This document shows, one piece after another, positions 1-8,803 of a DNA stretch of 64,000 bases. Below the pieces are notes generated by a model. The model did no database searches. It was not told the DNA's origin and saw nothing but the letters and a program-made list of their open reading frames with translations. The translations under genes and the position numbers were made by a program. Source of the DNA: Clostridium sp. 28_17 (GTDB lineage: Bacteria > Bacillota > Clostridia > TANB77 > CAG-508); contig MNRS01000021.1 in assembly GCA_001916065.1 (NCBI GenBank), forward strand, positions 1-64,000, written 5' to 3'. The first letter of the stretch is position 1. Every line of letters starts with the position of its first letter.

Positions 1-390
1 TGCAAAGCTTTCGTGTCCTGCTAAGAATGCAAAACATTTTGTGTCTTCTGATAATAGCATTGATGCTAAGTTTCCATGTCCTAATCCAACTTTTCTGTCA
101 TCTGCAACTGAACCTGGAATACAGAATGCTTGTAATCCTTCTCCAATTGCTTTTGCTGCATCTGCTGCTTTTGTACATCCTTTTTTGATTGCTATTGCAG
201 CTCCTAATGTATATGCCCAAGCTGCATTTTCAAAACATATTGGTTGTACTCCTTTTACTATTTCATATGGATTAAATCCCTTGTCTGTACATATTTTTAA
301 TGCATCTTCAAAGTCTTTTATCCCGTATTTTTCCATTACTGGTTTTATTTGGTCAATTCTTCTTTCATAACTTTCAAATGTTACTGCCAT
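1..390 (-). CDS. GGGtGRT family protein, N-terminal part (runs off left edge)
   Basis: The 130 residues visible are the N-terminus; the 3' end lies outside the window. Translation starts at the ATG at 390 (MAVTFESYERRIDQ), with AGGAGG 7 bases upstream. I recognise the opening, including the segment ENAAWAYTLGAAIAIKKG, as the GGGtGRT family. That family is named after a conserved glycine-rich motif and, as far as I know, has no assigned biochemical function. In clostridia it is typically encoded beside a NifU-like Fe-S scaffold protein, and that pairing is seen here: the scaffold gene ends at 550, upstream in the same direction, with a 22-codon ORF between them. Co-transcription is inferred from strand and short gaps. 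The naming motif itself is not in the visible part, so the call rests on N-terminal similarity and context. Confidence 0.72.
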   Translation of the reverse strand, partial: MAVTFESYERRIDQIKPVMEKYGIKDFEDALKICTDKGFNPYEIVKGVQPICFENAAWAYTLGAAIAIKKGCTKAADAAKAIGEGLQAFCIPGSVADDRKVGLGHGNLASMLLSEDTKCFAFLAGHESFA

Positions 391-453
391 TTTTATTCCT
401 CCTATTTTTTATATATTTTACAATTACATATAGTATAATATTAATTAATAATA

Positions 454-522
454 TTAGGATAAATCCAATATACTAGCATCTATAAATCCCTTTAATCTTA
501 AGCCTGACGCGCGACGCCTCAT
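454..522 (-). CDS. Small ORF (22 aa) between Fe-S scaffold and GGGtGRT genes
   Basis: A 22-residue basic peptide begins MRRRASGLRLKGF and ends in IDASILDLS. It has an excellent Shine-Dalgarno sequence, AAGGAGG, 7 bases before its ATG. It starts 27 bases after the stop of the Fe-S scaffold gene and ends 63 bases before the GGGtGRT start. Its first codons (AGG CGT CGC GCG TCA GGC) are very GC-rich compared with the surrounding AT-rich DNA, which suggests selection on the peptide or on an RNA structure. I do not recognise a family. It could be a small protein, a leader peptide controlling the next gene, or chance. The combination of ribosome site, position and composition argues against chance. 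Confidence 0.5.
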   Translation of the reverse strand: MRRRASGLRLKGFIDASILDLS

Positions 523-549
523 TCTAAGTCCTCCTTATCCTAGTATTAT

Positions 550-1242
550 TTATGCTTCTCTTGGATCAATCTTTTTAACTGCTTCGTCAAATCTTCCATA
601 TGTACCAGAAGCTTTTTCAATTGCTTCCATTGGATCAATTCCTTTTTTGATGTTATCCATCATTTTTCCTAAATGAACATATTTGTAACCAATAATTTGG
701 TCATCTTTATCTAAACCTATTTCAACTATGTAACCTTCTGCAAGATTTAAGTATCTTGGTCCTTTTAATGAACTTGAATAAATTGTTCCAACTTGTGATG
801 TGTGTCCTTTTCCTAAATCTTCAAGTCCTGCTCCTACTGGAAGTCCTCCTTCTGAGAAAGCTGTTTGTGTTCTACCATATACTATTTGTAAGAATAATTC
901 TCTCATAGCAGTATTTATAGCATCACATACTAAGTCTGTGTTTAATGCTTCTAATATTGTTTTTCCTGTTAAAATTTCTCCTGCCATTGCAGCTGAGTGT
1001 GTCATTCCTGAACATCCAATTGTTTCTATTAATGCTTCTTGGATTATTCCGTCCTTTACATTTAATGTTAATTTACATGCTCCTTGTTGTGGTGCACACC
1101 ATCCTATACCATGTGTTAAACCTGATATGTCTTTAATTTCTTTTGCTTTTACCCATTTTCCTTCTTCTGGAATTGGTGCTGGTCCATGGTCTACTCCTTT
1201 TGCTACTTTACACATTCCTTCTAATTCTTTTGAATAAATCAT
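550..1242 (-). CDS. NifU/IscU-like iron-sulfur cluster assembly scaffold-like protein
   Basis: A 230-residue cytoplasmic protein resembling NifU/IscU-type Fe-S scaffolds. The signature region is ETIGCSGMTHSAAMAGEIL around residues 73-91, with Cys77 placed as in the conserved scaffold cysteine. Further cysteines lie at about 49, 56 and 106 and could be cluster ligands. A usual NifU N-domain is about 130 residues, so this is a longer variant with roughly 100 extra C-terminal residues of unknown role. It is followed on the same strand by a 22-codon ORF and a GGGtGRT gene, a recurring clostridial pairing. The pair is probably a dedicated Fe-S or redox unit, but substrate and partner are not known. 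The start ATG at 1242 has GGAGC-type purines upstream, a moderate ribosome site. Confidence 0.8.
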   Translation of the reverse strand: MIYSKELEGMCKVAKGVDHGPAPIPEEGKWVKAKEIKDISGLTHGIGWCAPQQGACKLTLNVKDGIIQEALIETIGCSGMTHSAAMAGEILTGKTILEALNTDLVCDAINTAMRELFLQIVYGRTQTAFSEGGLPVGAGLEDLGKGHTSQVGTIYSSSLKGPRYLNLAEGYIVEIGLDKDDQIIGYKYVHLGKMMDNIKKGIDPMEAIEKASGTYGRFDEAVKKIDPREA

Positions 1243-1290
1243 CGTTTTTTGCTCCTTTCACTATGCTTCACTTTGTTAATTATTATTTAA

Positions 1291-1330
1291 TTTTTCGGGA
1301 TTTGGAGACCCGTCCCCTAATCCCGAAAAA
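1291..1330. repeat. REP-like hairpin repeat, family A, single unit
   Basis: A 40-base element with a perfect 12-bp stem: TTTTTCGGGATT pairs with AATCCCGAAAAA. The loop carries GGAGACCCGTCCCC, the core shared with four other loci in this window. It lies in the gap between the YezG-like gene and the Fe-S scaffold gene. No protein is encoded. Confidence 0.85.
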
Positions 1331-1367
1331 TTTTAAACAATAAATTACTCCGTTTCGCACTTTATTA

Positions 1368-2072
1368 TTATTTTTTTAATAAACTTTTTTTGTCTGCCTG
1401 TATTTGGTCTCCAGGCATAATAATTTGATTTATTACTTTTTCATCTCTGCTTGTAATAAATTCTATGTTTTGTTCGCTATCATAATTTTCTGTGTCATAG
1501 TCAACTATATTTTTGATATTTTTTATGTATATACCTGTTTCATATCTTTCTCTTCTTTTTACTACTTTTTCGCCTAGCAAATATCTTTCTATTATTTTGT
1601 GTTCTTCTTTGCTAAGTTGTTCTTCTTTTATTCCTAGGTTGTTATATCTCCATATTACATGTCTTTCATAACTTGTGAATTTTGATTTGGTTAAATCTTC
1701 GTAGTCATATTCTACTTTGAATTTGATTCCTTCAATTTTCATTGTTAGATTTGACCATGTTGATGTTAATTCTATTTTTTTAAATTCTTCTCTTAGGTCT
1801 ACTATTTTTTCATATAATATGTTTACAAGTTTGATATATTCTTTTTCGTCTAAGTTGAATTTTTGTGGTATTTCATAGACATTTACAGGGTTCTTCTTGA
1901 ATATTCCTTTTGGAATATAGTAGAAGAATAGTTCCCCTGTTTGTCGTTTGTCTATTAAATCTGATACTGAAGCATATAAATACATCTTTTCCCATTTTTC
2001 TGGTATCATATAAAATATATGTCTTTGTATATCTTCATACATCTCTTTTATTTTCTTTGTATGTTTTAACAT
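1368..2072 (-). CDS. YezG/DUF600-type immunity protein
   Basis: A 234-residue soluble protein. Its central part resembles the YezG (DUF600) immunity fold: MYEDIQRHIFYMIPEKWEKM near the start, GELFFYYIPKG at about 47-57, and FTSYERHVIWRYNNLGI near 137-153. YezG proteins neutralise LXG/YeeF-type polymorphic toxins delivered by type VII secretion. No toxin or secretion gene is adjacent, so this is an orphan immunity gene or has been adopted for another role. It starts 9 bases after the gpmI stop and may ride on the glycolytic transcript. About 75 lysine-rich, charged C-terminal residues follow the recognisable domain. Confidence 0.72.
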   Translation of the reverse strand: MLKHTKKIKEMYEDIQRHIFYMIPEKWEKMYLYASVSDLIDKRQTGELFFYYIPKGIFKKNPVNVYEIPQKFNLDEKEYIKLVNILYEKIVDLREEFKKIELTSTWSNLTMKIEGIKFKVEYDYEDLTKSKFTSYERHVIWRYNNLGIKEEQLSKEEHKIIERYLLGEKVVKRRERYETGIYIKNIKNIVDYDTENYDSEQNIEFITSRDEKVINQIIMPGDQIQADKKSLLKK

Positions 2073-2080
2073 ATTTACCC

Positions 2081-3619
2081 CTATTCTCTGATTAATAGGC
2101 TTTCTCCTGTCATTTCTTCTGGTTGTTTAATTCCCATTAAATCAAGCATTGTTGGTGCTAAATCTGCTAATTTTCCGTTTTCTTTTAGTTTGTATTCTTT
2201 ATTAGCTGTTACTAGTATAATTGGCACTGGATTTGTTGTATGTGCTGTGTGTGGTTCTCCTGTTTTGTAGTCTATCATTTGTTCTGCATTTCCGTGGTCT
2301 GCTGTTATTAATAGATTTCCTTGTTTTTCTTCTATTATTTTTACAATTTTTCCTACACATTCGTCTACTGCTTCTACTGCTTTTATTGCTGCTTGTAGGC
2401 TTCCTGTGTGTCCAACCATGTCTGTGTTTGCAAAGTTTAGAATTACTACATCATATTTGTCATTTTCTAGTGCTTCACATACTTTGTCTGTAACTTCATA
2501 TGCACTCATTTCTGGTTTCATATCATATGTTTCTACTTTTGGTGATGGTACTAATATTCTGTCTTCTCCTGGATATTGTTTTTCTTCTCCGCCATTAAAG
2601 AAGAATGTTACGTGTGCATATTTTTCTGTTTCTGCTATTCTTAATTGTGTTAGTCCTGCTTCACTTACAACTTCTCCAAATGTATTTTTTAGTGGTTCTT
2701 TTTTGAATGCGATGTGTACATTTGGCATTGTTTCGTCATAGCTTGTGAAACATACATAATATAAATTCATTTTTTTAGTTTTAAATCCATCAAATTCTGG
2801 ATCAACTAATGCTCTTGTTATTTCTCTTGCTCTGTCTGGTCTAAAGTTGAAGAATATTACAGAGTCGTTTTCTTCTATTTTTGCTACTGGTTCGTTTCCG
2901 TTGCACATTACTGTTGGTACAACAAATTCATCAAATACTTCTTTTTGATAAGAATCTTCAATTGCTTTTATTGGATCTCCTGCTTTTTCTCCTTCTCCAT
3001 TTACTAGAGCGTCATAGCATTTTTGAACTCTTTGCCATCTTTTATCTCTGTCCATTGCATAAAATCTTCCTGAAAGTGATGCTATTTTTCCAACGCCTTT
3101 TTCTTTCATTTTTTCTTGTAATTCTGCAATATATGTTTCTGCAGATGCTGGTGGAGTGTCTCTTCCATCTAAGAAACAGTGAACATATACGTCTTCAAAG
3201 TCTCTTCTTTTTGCCATTTCTAATAGTCCATATAAATGTCTATTGTGGCTATGAACTCCTCCGTCTGATACTAATCCTAGAATGTGTAATTTTGAATTGT
3301 GTTTTTTGCAATTTTCGATTGCAGCTATAAATTCTGGATTACTGAAAAAGTCTCCGTCTTCTATTGATTTTGTTATTCTTGTTAATTCTTGATATACTAT
3401 TCTTCCTGCACCTATATTTGTGTGTCCTACTTCTGAATTTCCCATTTGCCCTTCTGGTAATCCTACGTGTAATCCACTTGTAAATATGTCTGTGTTTGGG
3501 TATTTTTTCATTAGTTTATCAATATTAGGTTTTTTTGCTAGTTTTATGGCGTTTCCGTCTTTGTTTTTGTTGTCTCCAAAACCGTCTAATATCATTAGCA
3601 TTGTTACTTTATCTTTCAT
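2081..3619 (-). CDS. gpmI: 2,3-bisphosphoglycerate-independent phosphoglycerate mutase
   Basis: Interconverts 3- and 2-phosphoglycerate in glycolysis, in the cytosol, using two Mn ions and a phosphoserine intermediate. At 512 residues the length is normal for iPGM. The N-terminal metal motif ILDGFGD lies at about 10-16. The catalytic serine is Ser62 in GQMGNSEVGHTNIGAGR, the substrate loop is DGRDTPPASA, and the C-terminal metal-binding DHGN and HT motifs (TADHGNAEQM, PHTAHTTNPVP) are intact. It is the third enzyme gene of the pgk-tpiA-gpmI cluster and starts 90 bases after tpiA. Neither gap nor eno is within the window. Confidence 0.97.
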   Translation of the reverse strand: MKDKVTMLMILDGFGDNKNKDGNAIKLAKKPNIDKLMKKYPNTDIFTSGLHVGLPEGQMGNSEVGHTNIGAGRIVYQELTRITKSIEDGDFFSNPEFIAAIENCKKHNSKLHILGLVSDGGVHSHNRHLYGLLEMAKRRDFEDVYVHCFLDGRDTPPASAETYIAELQEKMKEKGVGKIASLSGRFYAMDRDKRWQRVQKCYDALVNGEGEKAGDPIKAIEDSYQKEVFDEFVVPTVMCNGNEPVAKIEENDSVIFFNFRPDRAREITRALVDPEFDGFKTKKMNLYYVCFTSYDETMPNVHIAFKKEPLKNTFGEVVSEAGLTQLRIAETEKYAHVTFFFNGGEEKQYPGEDRILVPSPKVETYDMKPEMSAYEVTDKVCEALENDKYDVVILNFANTDMVGHTGSLQAAIKAVEAVDECVGKIVKIIEEKQGNLLITADHGNAEQMIDYKTGEPHTAHTTNPVPIILVTANKEYKLKENGKLADLAPTMLDLMGIKQPEEMTGESLLIRE

Positions 3620-3709
3620 TATTAGTCTATGTTAGTTTTTTTCTAACATATTCCTCCTTCCTTTATGCTTTTAAATTATGCTGTAATGCTTTTTGATTTT
3701 TAATGTGCA

Positions 3710-4462
3710 TTAATCTTCATAATTTACTATTTTGGCGAATTCATCTGGTTTTAAACTTGCTCCCCCGACTAATCCACCATCGATGTCTGACATTTCAAAT
3801 AATTCTTTGGCGTTATTTGATTTTACGCTTCCACCATATTGTATTATAACTCCATTTGCTACATTTTGTCCATAGATTTGACAAATTTTGTCACGAATTG
3901 ATTTTATTGCATTATTTGCTTGTTCTGATGTTGCTGTTTTTCCTGTTCCTATTGCCCATATTGGTTCATATGCAATTATTGTATTTTGAACTTGCTCTTC
4001 TGTTAAACCTTGTAATGCTAGTTCTGTTTGTTTTGTAATTATTTCTTGTGTTTGATTTGCTTCTCTTTGTTCTAGTGTTTCACCTACACATACAATTGGT
4101 TTTAAGTCGTTTGCAAATGCTGCTTTTATTTTTTTGTTTACTGTTTCGTCTGTTTCATTGAAGTATTGTCTTCTTTCTGAGTGTCCTATTATAACATATT
4201 CAACTCCTATTGATTTTAGCATTTTCCCTGATACTTCTCCTGTGTATGCTCCGCTTTCTTCGAAGTGCATATTTTGTGCTCCTATTTTTATGTTTGTTCC
4301 TTGTGCTGTTAGTAGTGCATAAAATAGGTCTGTGTATGGTACACATAGTATTACTTCGTTTTTTGTGTCTTTTACTAATGGTGTTATTTTGTCTATAAAA
4401 TTTATTGCTTCGTTTGGAAGCATGTTCATTTTCCAGTTTCCTGCAATTACTTTTTTTCTCAT
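3710..4462 (-). CDS. tpiA: Triosephosphate isomerase
   Basis: Interconverts dihydroxyacetone phosphate and glyceraldehyde 3-phosphate. With the start at 4462 the protein is 250 residues and opens MRKKVIAGNWKMN, the canonical TIM N-terminus with active-site Lys11. AAGGAGG sits just upstream of this ATG. An in-frame ATG 33 bases further upstream has no good ribosome site and is rejected. His94 (IIGHSERR), Glu166 (AYEPIWAIGTGKT) and the phosphate-gripping QYGGSVK are all present. It lies between the unknown membrane protein gene and gpmI in one operon. Confidence 0.97.
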   Translation of the reverse strand: MRKKVIAGNWKMNMLPNEAINFIDKITPLVKDTKNEVILCVPYTDLFYALLTAQGTNIKIGAQNMHFEESGAYTGEVSGKMLKSIGVEYVIIGHSERRQYFNETDETVNKKIKAAFANDLKPIVCVGETLEQREANQTQEIITKQTELALQGLTEEQVQNTIIAYEPIWAIGTGKTATSEQANNAIKSIRDKICQIYGQNVANGVIIQYGGSVKSNNAKELFEMSDIDGGLVGGASLKPDEFAKIVNYED

Positions 4463-4494
4463 AATTTCCTCCTTGTTGAACATTGTTTTGTTCA

Positions 4495-5394
4495 TTATTT
4501 AACTGGCTCTGTGCTTACCCAATAATAGTTTCCATTTTCATCTTTTTCAAATGTATGTTTATATTTGGTCATTACATTTTCATCATTTTTTATTATATTT
4601 TCTGCAATTTTGTTTCCATCCATAGAATCATACTTTTCATCTTTATAGTCTTTTATTTTTTTTACTAATGTTGAGTCCGTATATAATGACCCCTTTGGAT
4701 TTTCATCAGTAAATACATACGTAGCATTTTTTGTAATAATATATATTTCATTATTTTGGCTATATGCTTCAATCATTTTTGAAACTTGAATTAATCCTTC
4801 TCCTGTGCCGCCTCCAGATCCTACATTATATTTACCATCTTTGTAATTACATGCTAGTCCTGCACCATCATCAAAATCTTGATTTGGTACATTAGCATTT
4901 TTTCCATATAATTCTTTAACTTTATTTTGCAATATATTTGCATCAAAAGCATACCAACCAGTATCTAAATCATATTCATCACTAATTTTCTTTTTGTCTT
5001 CATCTTTTAATGTTAATTTTGTAAATGCAACTCTTAATATAAAGTCATTTTTCAATTCATTTAGTGTTATTTTTTTATCTTGATATGCATTTTTTTCAAT
5101 TTTATAATCAATTGCAGGTATATAACCATTTAATTTTTGTATTAATTCCGTGTTTGTATCAATCTTTTGTATTTCATTATCACTGTTATTTTCTTTATTG
5201 TTTTCTTCATTTGAATTTTTTTCTATTTCCATTTGTGAGTTATTTTCTGTTATTTTGTTTTGAGTTGCATTTGTATTTTCTTTTATTTTATAATAAAAGA
5301 TAATTCCTATTATTGTAACTATTAATATAAATATTATAAATATTAATATTGCTGTGCTTAATTTTATTTTTATTGGTTCCTTTTTATTTTCCAT
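4495..5394 (-). CDS. Unknown single-pass membrane protein inside the glycolytic operon
   Basis: A 299-residue protein I do not recognise. Residues about 12-34 form one strongly hydrophobic helix. Next come about 40 N/E/K-rich low-complexity residues, then a folded-looking extracytoplasmic region with motifs such as YDLDTGWYAFDANILQNKV and GSGGGTGEGLIQVSKMIEAY. A short lysine-rich cytoplasmic N-terminus makes an N-in, C-out topology likely. There is no lipobox cysteine. It sits between pgk and tpiA, where many Firmicutes have those two genes directly adjacent, so it looks like an insertion carried on the operon. No function can be assigned. Confidence 0.7.
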   Translation of the reverse strand: MENKKEPIKIKLSTAILIFIIFILIVTIIGIIFYYKIKENTNATQNKITENNSQMEIEKNSNEENNKENNSDNEIQKIDTNTELIQKLNGYIPAIDYKIEKNAYQDKKITLNELKNDFILRVAFTKLTLKDEDKKKISDEYDLDTGWYAFDANILQNKVKELYGKNANVPNQDFDDGAGLACNYKDGKYNVGSGGGTGEGLIQVSKMIEAYSQNNEIYIITKNATYVFTDENPKGSLYTDSTLVKKIKDYKDEKYDSMDGNKIAENIIKNDENVMTKYKHTFEKDENGNYYWVSTEPVK

Positions 5395-5511
5395 ATTAAT
5401 ATCTTTCCTTCCTTAAAGTTACAAATTACATTGAACTTTTTTCCTGATTTGGGATATTGTTCAATCTTATTGCATCTTTTTTACTTTTTTCTCATAATTT
5501 TCTCTCCATTC

Positions 5512-5556
5512 AAATTTTTCGGGATTCATGTCCCGTCCCCCAATCCCGAAATTTTT
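5512..5556. repeat. REP-like hairpin repeat, family A, single unit
   Basis: A single copy with stem TTTCGGGATT/AATCCCGAAA and loop CATGTCCCGTCCCCC. It abuts the pgk stop codon on its 3' side. The sequence after the hairpin in the pgk direction is A-rich rather than T-rich, so it is not a classical terminator. Confidence 0.8.
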
Positions 5557-6739
5557 ATTTATCTTGTAAACACTCAATACCAGGTAATTTCTTACCCTCT
5601 AAGAATTCAAGTGAAGCTCCTCCACCTGTAGAAATATGTGTCATTTTATCAGCTAAACCGGCTTTAGTTACTGCTGCTGCAGAATCTCCTCCACCTATTA
5701 TTGTTGTTGCTTCTAAATCCGCAAGTGTTTTTGCTATTTCATTTGTTCCAATTGCAAATTGATCAAATTCAAATAATCCAAGTGGTCCGTTCCAAATTAC
5801 AGTTTTCGCACTTTGTAATTCATTTTTGAACATTTCTATTGTTTTTTCACCAATGTCAAATCCTTCCCATTCATCTGGAATTTCTGTCCAAGCCACTGTT
5901 TTGCTTTCTGTGTCTGGTTTAAATTCTTTTCCTATTTTTGTATCTATTGGTAATAATAATTTTACACCTTTTGCTTTTGCTTTTTCCATTGCCTCTAGTG
6001 CTAAATCTGTTTTTTCTACTTCACATAGTGAGTTTCCTACATTATATCCTTGTGCTTTAAAGAATGTATATGCCATTCCTCCACCTATCATTAATGTATC
6101 TACTTTATCTAATAAACTGTCTATTACTCCTATTTTATCTGAAACTTTTGCTCCACCTAATATTGCTACAAATGGTCTTTCTGGATTGTTAATAGCATTT
6201 CCTAAGAATTTTAATTCTTTTTCTATTAAGAATCCTGCTACACCTGGGATATAGTCTGCTATTCCTGTTGTTGATGCATGTGCTCTGTGTGCTGTTCCAA
6301 ATGCATCATTTACAAATATTTCTGCCATTGATGCTAATTTTTTTGCAAATTCTGGGTCATTGTCTGTTTCTTCTCTGTGGAATCTTACGTTTTCAAGTAG
6401 CATTATTTCTCCTTCTTTTAGATTTTCTGCTTTACTTGTTGCGTCTTCTCCTATTACGTCATTTGCCATTATTACATCTTTTCCTAATAATTTTGATAGT
6501 TCTTTTGCTACTGGTTTTAGTGAGAATTCTGGTTTTACTTCTCCCTTTGGTCTTCCTAAGTGTGACGCTAATATTATTTTACAGTTTTGTTCTAATAAAT
6601 ATTTTATTGTTGGTAATGCTGCTTTTATTCTTGTGTTGTCTGTGATGTTTTGGTTTTCGTCCATTGGAACGTTGAAGTCACATCTTACAAATACTTTTTT
6701 TTCTTTTAAATCGATGTCTTTTACTGTTTTTTTGTTCAT
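5555..6739 (-). CDS. pgk: Phosphoglycerate kinase
   Basis: Transfers phosphate from 1,3-bisphosphoglycerate to ADP in glycolysis. The 394 residues are full length. The N-terminal substrate-binding segment VRCDFNVPMDENQNITDNTR lies at about 18-37. SHLGRPKGE, LLENVRFHREE and the C-terminal GGGDSAAAV nucleotide loop are intact. It is the first gene of the cluster. The 5' leader contains a short hairpin (TTTAGG-AAAA-CCTAAA, about 6757-6775) just before the ribosome site GAAGGA. Whether that hairpin modulates translation is unknown. Confidence 0.97.
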   Translation of the reverse strand: MNKKTVKDIDLKEKKVFVRCDFNVPMDENQNITDNTRIKAALPTIKYLLEQNCKIILASHLGRPKGEVKPEFSLKPVAKELSKLLGKDVIMANDVIGEDATSKAENLKEGEIMLLENVRFHREETDNDPEFAKKLASMAEIFVNDAFGTAHRAHASTTGIADYIPGVAGFLIEKELKFLGNAINNPERPFVAILGGAKVSDKIGVIDSLLDKVDTLMIGGGMAYTFFKAQGYNVGNSLCEVEKTDLALEAMEKAKAKGVKLLLPIDTKIGKEFKPDTESKTVAWTEIPDEWEGFDIGEKTIEMFKNELQSAKTVIWNGPLGLFEFDQFAIGTNEIAKTLADLEATTIIGGGDSAAAVTKAGLADKMTHISTGGGASLEFLEGKKLPGIECLQDK

Positions 6740-6833
6740 TTTTATTCCTTCTTTCTTTTAGGTTTTTCCTAAATTTTTTATTTGTTTTTTTATAGTTTTT
6801 ACCTATTTTTGCCTTTCGATACAATTTTATACT

Positions 6834-6862
6834 AAAAAAGAATACTTTTCAAGTATTCTTTT
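6834..6862 (-). terminator. Intrinsic terminator of the GH15 gene
   Basis: A 10-bp perfect stem, AAGAATACTT and AAGTATTCTT, has a 3-base loop and is followed in the minus direction by six T. It starts directly after the stop codon of the GH15 gene and separates it from pgk. Confidence 0.85.
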
Positions 6863-6863
6863 A

Positions 6864-8789
6864 TTATTTCATATATTTTTCTAAAACAATAATAAACATT
6901 GCGTGTGACCATCCAAGACCAATAACCCAATTAGGTTTTAATGTTTCATTATCAACTTGTTCACCTAAGAAATAATGTTTTCCAGCTGTTTTAATTACAA
7001 AGTCAAATGTTTCTTTTGCTTTCTTTTTTTCTCCTGTTTCTAGGTAATACAAAGTCATCCAAAGGTTAGCAATAGGCCAAGGATTTCCATTCATATAATT
7101 ATCATTTTCAAATCTTTGATATCCACCAGTATAAGTTCTTAAACTTAAATTAATTCTTTCAATTGTATTTTGAACTTTCTTTTCTTTTGGCTTAAATACT
7201 TCAAATGGTGTAACTGCCCCAATTATGCTTATATCCATTTTTTTGTCTTCTGGATTTCTTACATATGATTTCTTTTCTTCGTCGTATAAATATTTATTGA
7301 TATATTTTTTTATTTCAAGTTGCAATTTTTCTATTTCTTTTTTTGATTTTTCAACTTTTTCTTGTTTTAATCTATTGTTTTCAAAGTCTGATACATCTTT
7401 TCCTAGTACATCATAAATTTTTAACATACTTGCAAATGCTGAATAAATGCTTGCTAGTGAATATAAGTGTACTCCTTCGCACATTTCCCATAAATCATAA
7501 CTTATGTGATATTTATGGTCTGTATTTTCATTTTCTTCGCTTTTAAATGCTGGTTCAACCCAGTCTTTTATATATCTTTTTAAGAAATCTGTTGCTTTTT
7601 CGCACATTTGTAAGTTTTCTTTTAAGAATTTTTCAGAATTTGTATATTTATAATGTTCATATACTCCAAAAACTACACTTGCTGTTTCGTCAATTTGGTA
7701 TCCCCAACAAGGTGCTAATTTTCCATCTGTATAAAAACGTTGTTCCCACATTCCATTTTTACTTTGTGTTTTTTGGCAAAATACTTTGTAGAATTTTTCT
7801 GTTTCTTTATTCATTTTTAATATGTCCATTGCTTTTGTCATAAATACAGCATCTCTAGGCCAACAATATGCATATCTTCCACATCTTGTAAAGTTCTCGT
7901 CTATTTCAGGTGAAGCTATAATTGCGCCTGTTTCTGCATTTGTCAATAGTGGAAATAATAATATGCTTCTTTTATAAATTTCATATATTCTTTCATCATA
8001 ACTGTTTTCTGGTTCTTTTATTTTTAAACCATTGTGTTGTTTTAGATATTTTCTCCAATATGCTTTTGTATTTATATATTCTTTATCAAAATCAATTCTT
8101 CTTATTCTTTCAACTTCATCCTCGATATCAGAAATATTCTTGTTTTCATCAATTAAAATTGCAATTTCTAACTCTTTCTTCTCTCCTGGTTTTATTGTTC
8201 CTATTTCATATGCTATTGATGTATCTTTTGACATTCCAATGTAATCTTTATCATGTATTTCTGTTCTTTTTATATTATTTATGCTTCCATTTATCTGGTG
8301 TTTTATAATGTCTTTTCCTTTTGCAAATGTTGAGAATGTAAAGTCGTGTGCATATTGCATCATTCCACCATCTATAATTTTGCACCCTACAAAATTATTT
8401 GTATCTGATAATAATTCAGAGTGAATGTAAAATTGTGTATTTAAATCAATTTTGTTTTCATTTAAAAATGTATATTTTTTTAGCAATATATTTTCTTTTA
8501 TTAACACATAATCTGTTTGTACTATTTTTAAATTGAAGTATGTGTTTGTTATTTCTGTATTTAATATGTTTGTGTCTGTGTCATAATATTGTTTATATGT
8601 GTTGTTTATATCATCATGTAAATATATTAAATCTGATTCATTTATTTTTACTCCTGTATGGAAGTAATTTATATATTGTCTGTTGTCTTTACTTGGGAAA
8701 TATATTCTTTGCATTTCTCCTTTTGATGTAAATGTTGCTATCATTTTTTTGTTCCCAATTATTGCTTCATTTAAATATTTGTTTTCCAT
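6864..8789 (-). CDS. Glycoside hydrolase family 15 (glucoamylase-like)
   Basis: A 641-residue enzyme without signal peptide, so probably cytosolic. It likely removes glucose from the ends of alpha-glucans or maltodextrins, perhaps storage glycogen. The N-terminal about 250 residues look like the beta-sandwich domain of bacterial GH15. The (alpha/alpha)6 barrel follows, with CGRYAYCWPRDAVF around residue 305. YDLWEMCEGVHLYSLASIYS around 430 carries the probable general acid Glu, and HYFLGEQVDNE near the C-terminus carries the probable base Glu. It is monocistronic, with a terminator downstream and a large repeat element upstream. Exact substrate (starch, glycogen, dextran or trehalose) cannot be told from sequence. 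Confidence 0.88.
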   Translation of the reverse strand: MENKYLNEAIIGNKKMIATFTSKGEMQRIYFPSKDNRQYINYFHTGVKINESDLIYLHDDINNTYKQYYDTDTNILNTEITNTYFNLKIVQTDYVLIKENILLKKYTFLNENKIDLNTQFYIHSELLSDTNNFVGCKIIDGGMMQYAHDFTFSTFAKGKDIIKHQINGSINNIKRTEIHDKDYIGMSKDTSIAYEIGTIKPGEKKELEIAILIDENKNISDIEDEVERIRRIDFDKEYINTKAYWRKYLKQHNGLKIKEPENSYDERIYEIYKRSILLFPLLTNAETGAIIASPEIDENFTRCGRYAYCWPRDAVFMTKAMDILKMNKETEKFYKVFCQKTQSKNGMWEQRFYTDGKLAPCWGYQIDETASVVFGVYEHYKYTNSEKFLKENLQMCEKATDFLKRYIKDWVEPAFKSEENENTDHKYHISYDLWEMCEGVHLYSLASIYSAFASMLKIYDVLGKDVSDFENNRLKQEKVEKSKKEIEKLQLEIKKYINKYLYDEEKKSYVRNPEDKKMDISIIGAVTPFEVFKPKEKKVQNTIERINLSLRTYTGGYQRFENDNYMNGNPWPIANLWMTLYYLETGEKKKAKETFDFVIKTAGKHYFLGEQVDNETLKPNWVIGLGWSHAMFIIVLEKYMK

Positions 8790-8803
8790 TATTTTACCTC
8801 TCT

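Noticed and set aside
800..1237. Plus-strand frame of 145 codons
   Set aside because: Shadow of the Fe-S scaffold gene; no ribosome site.
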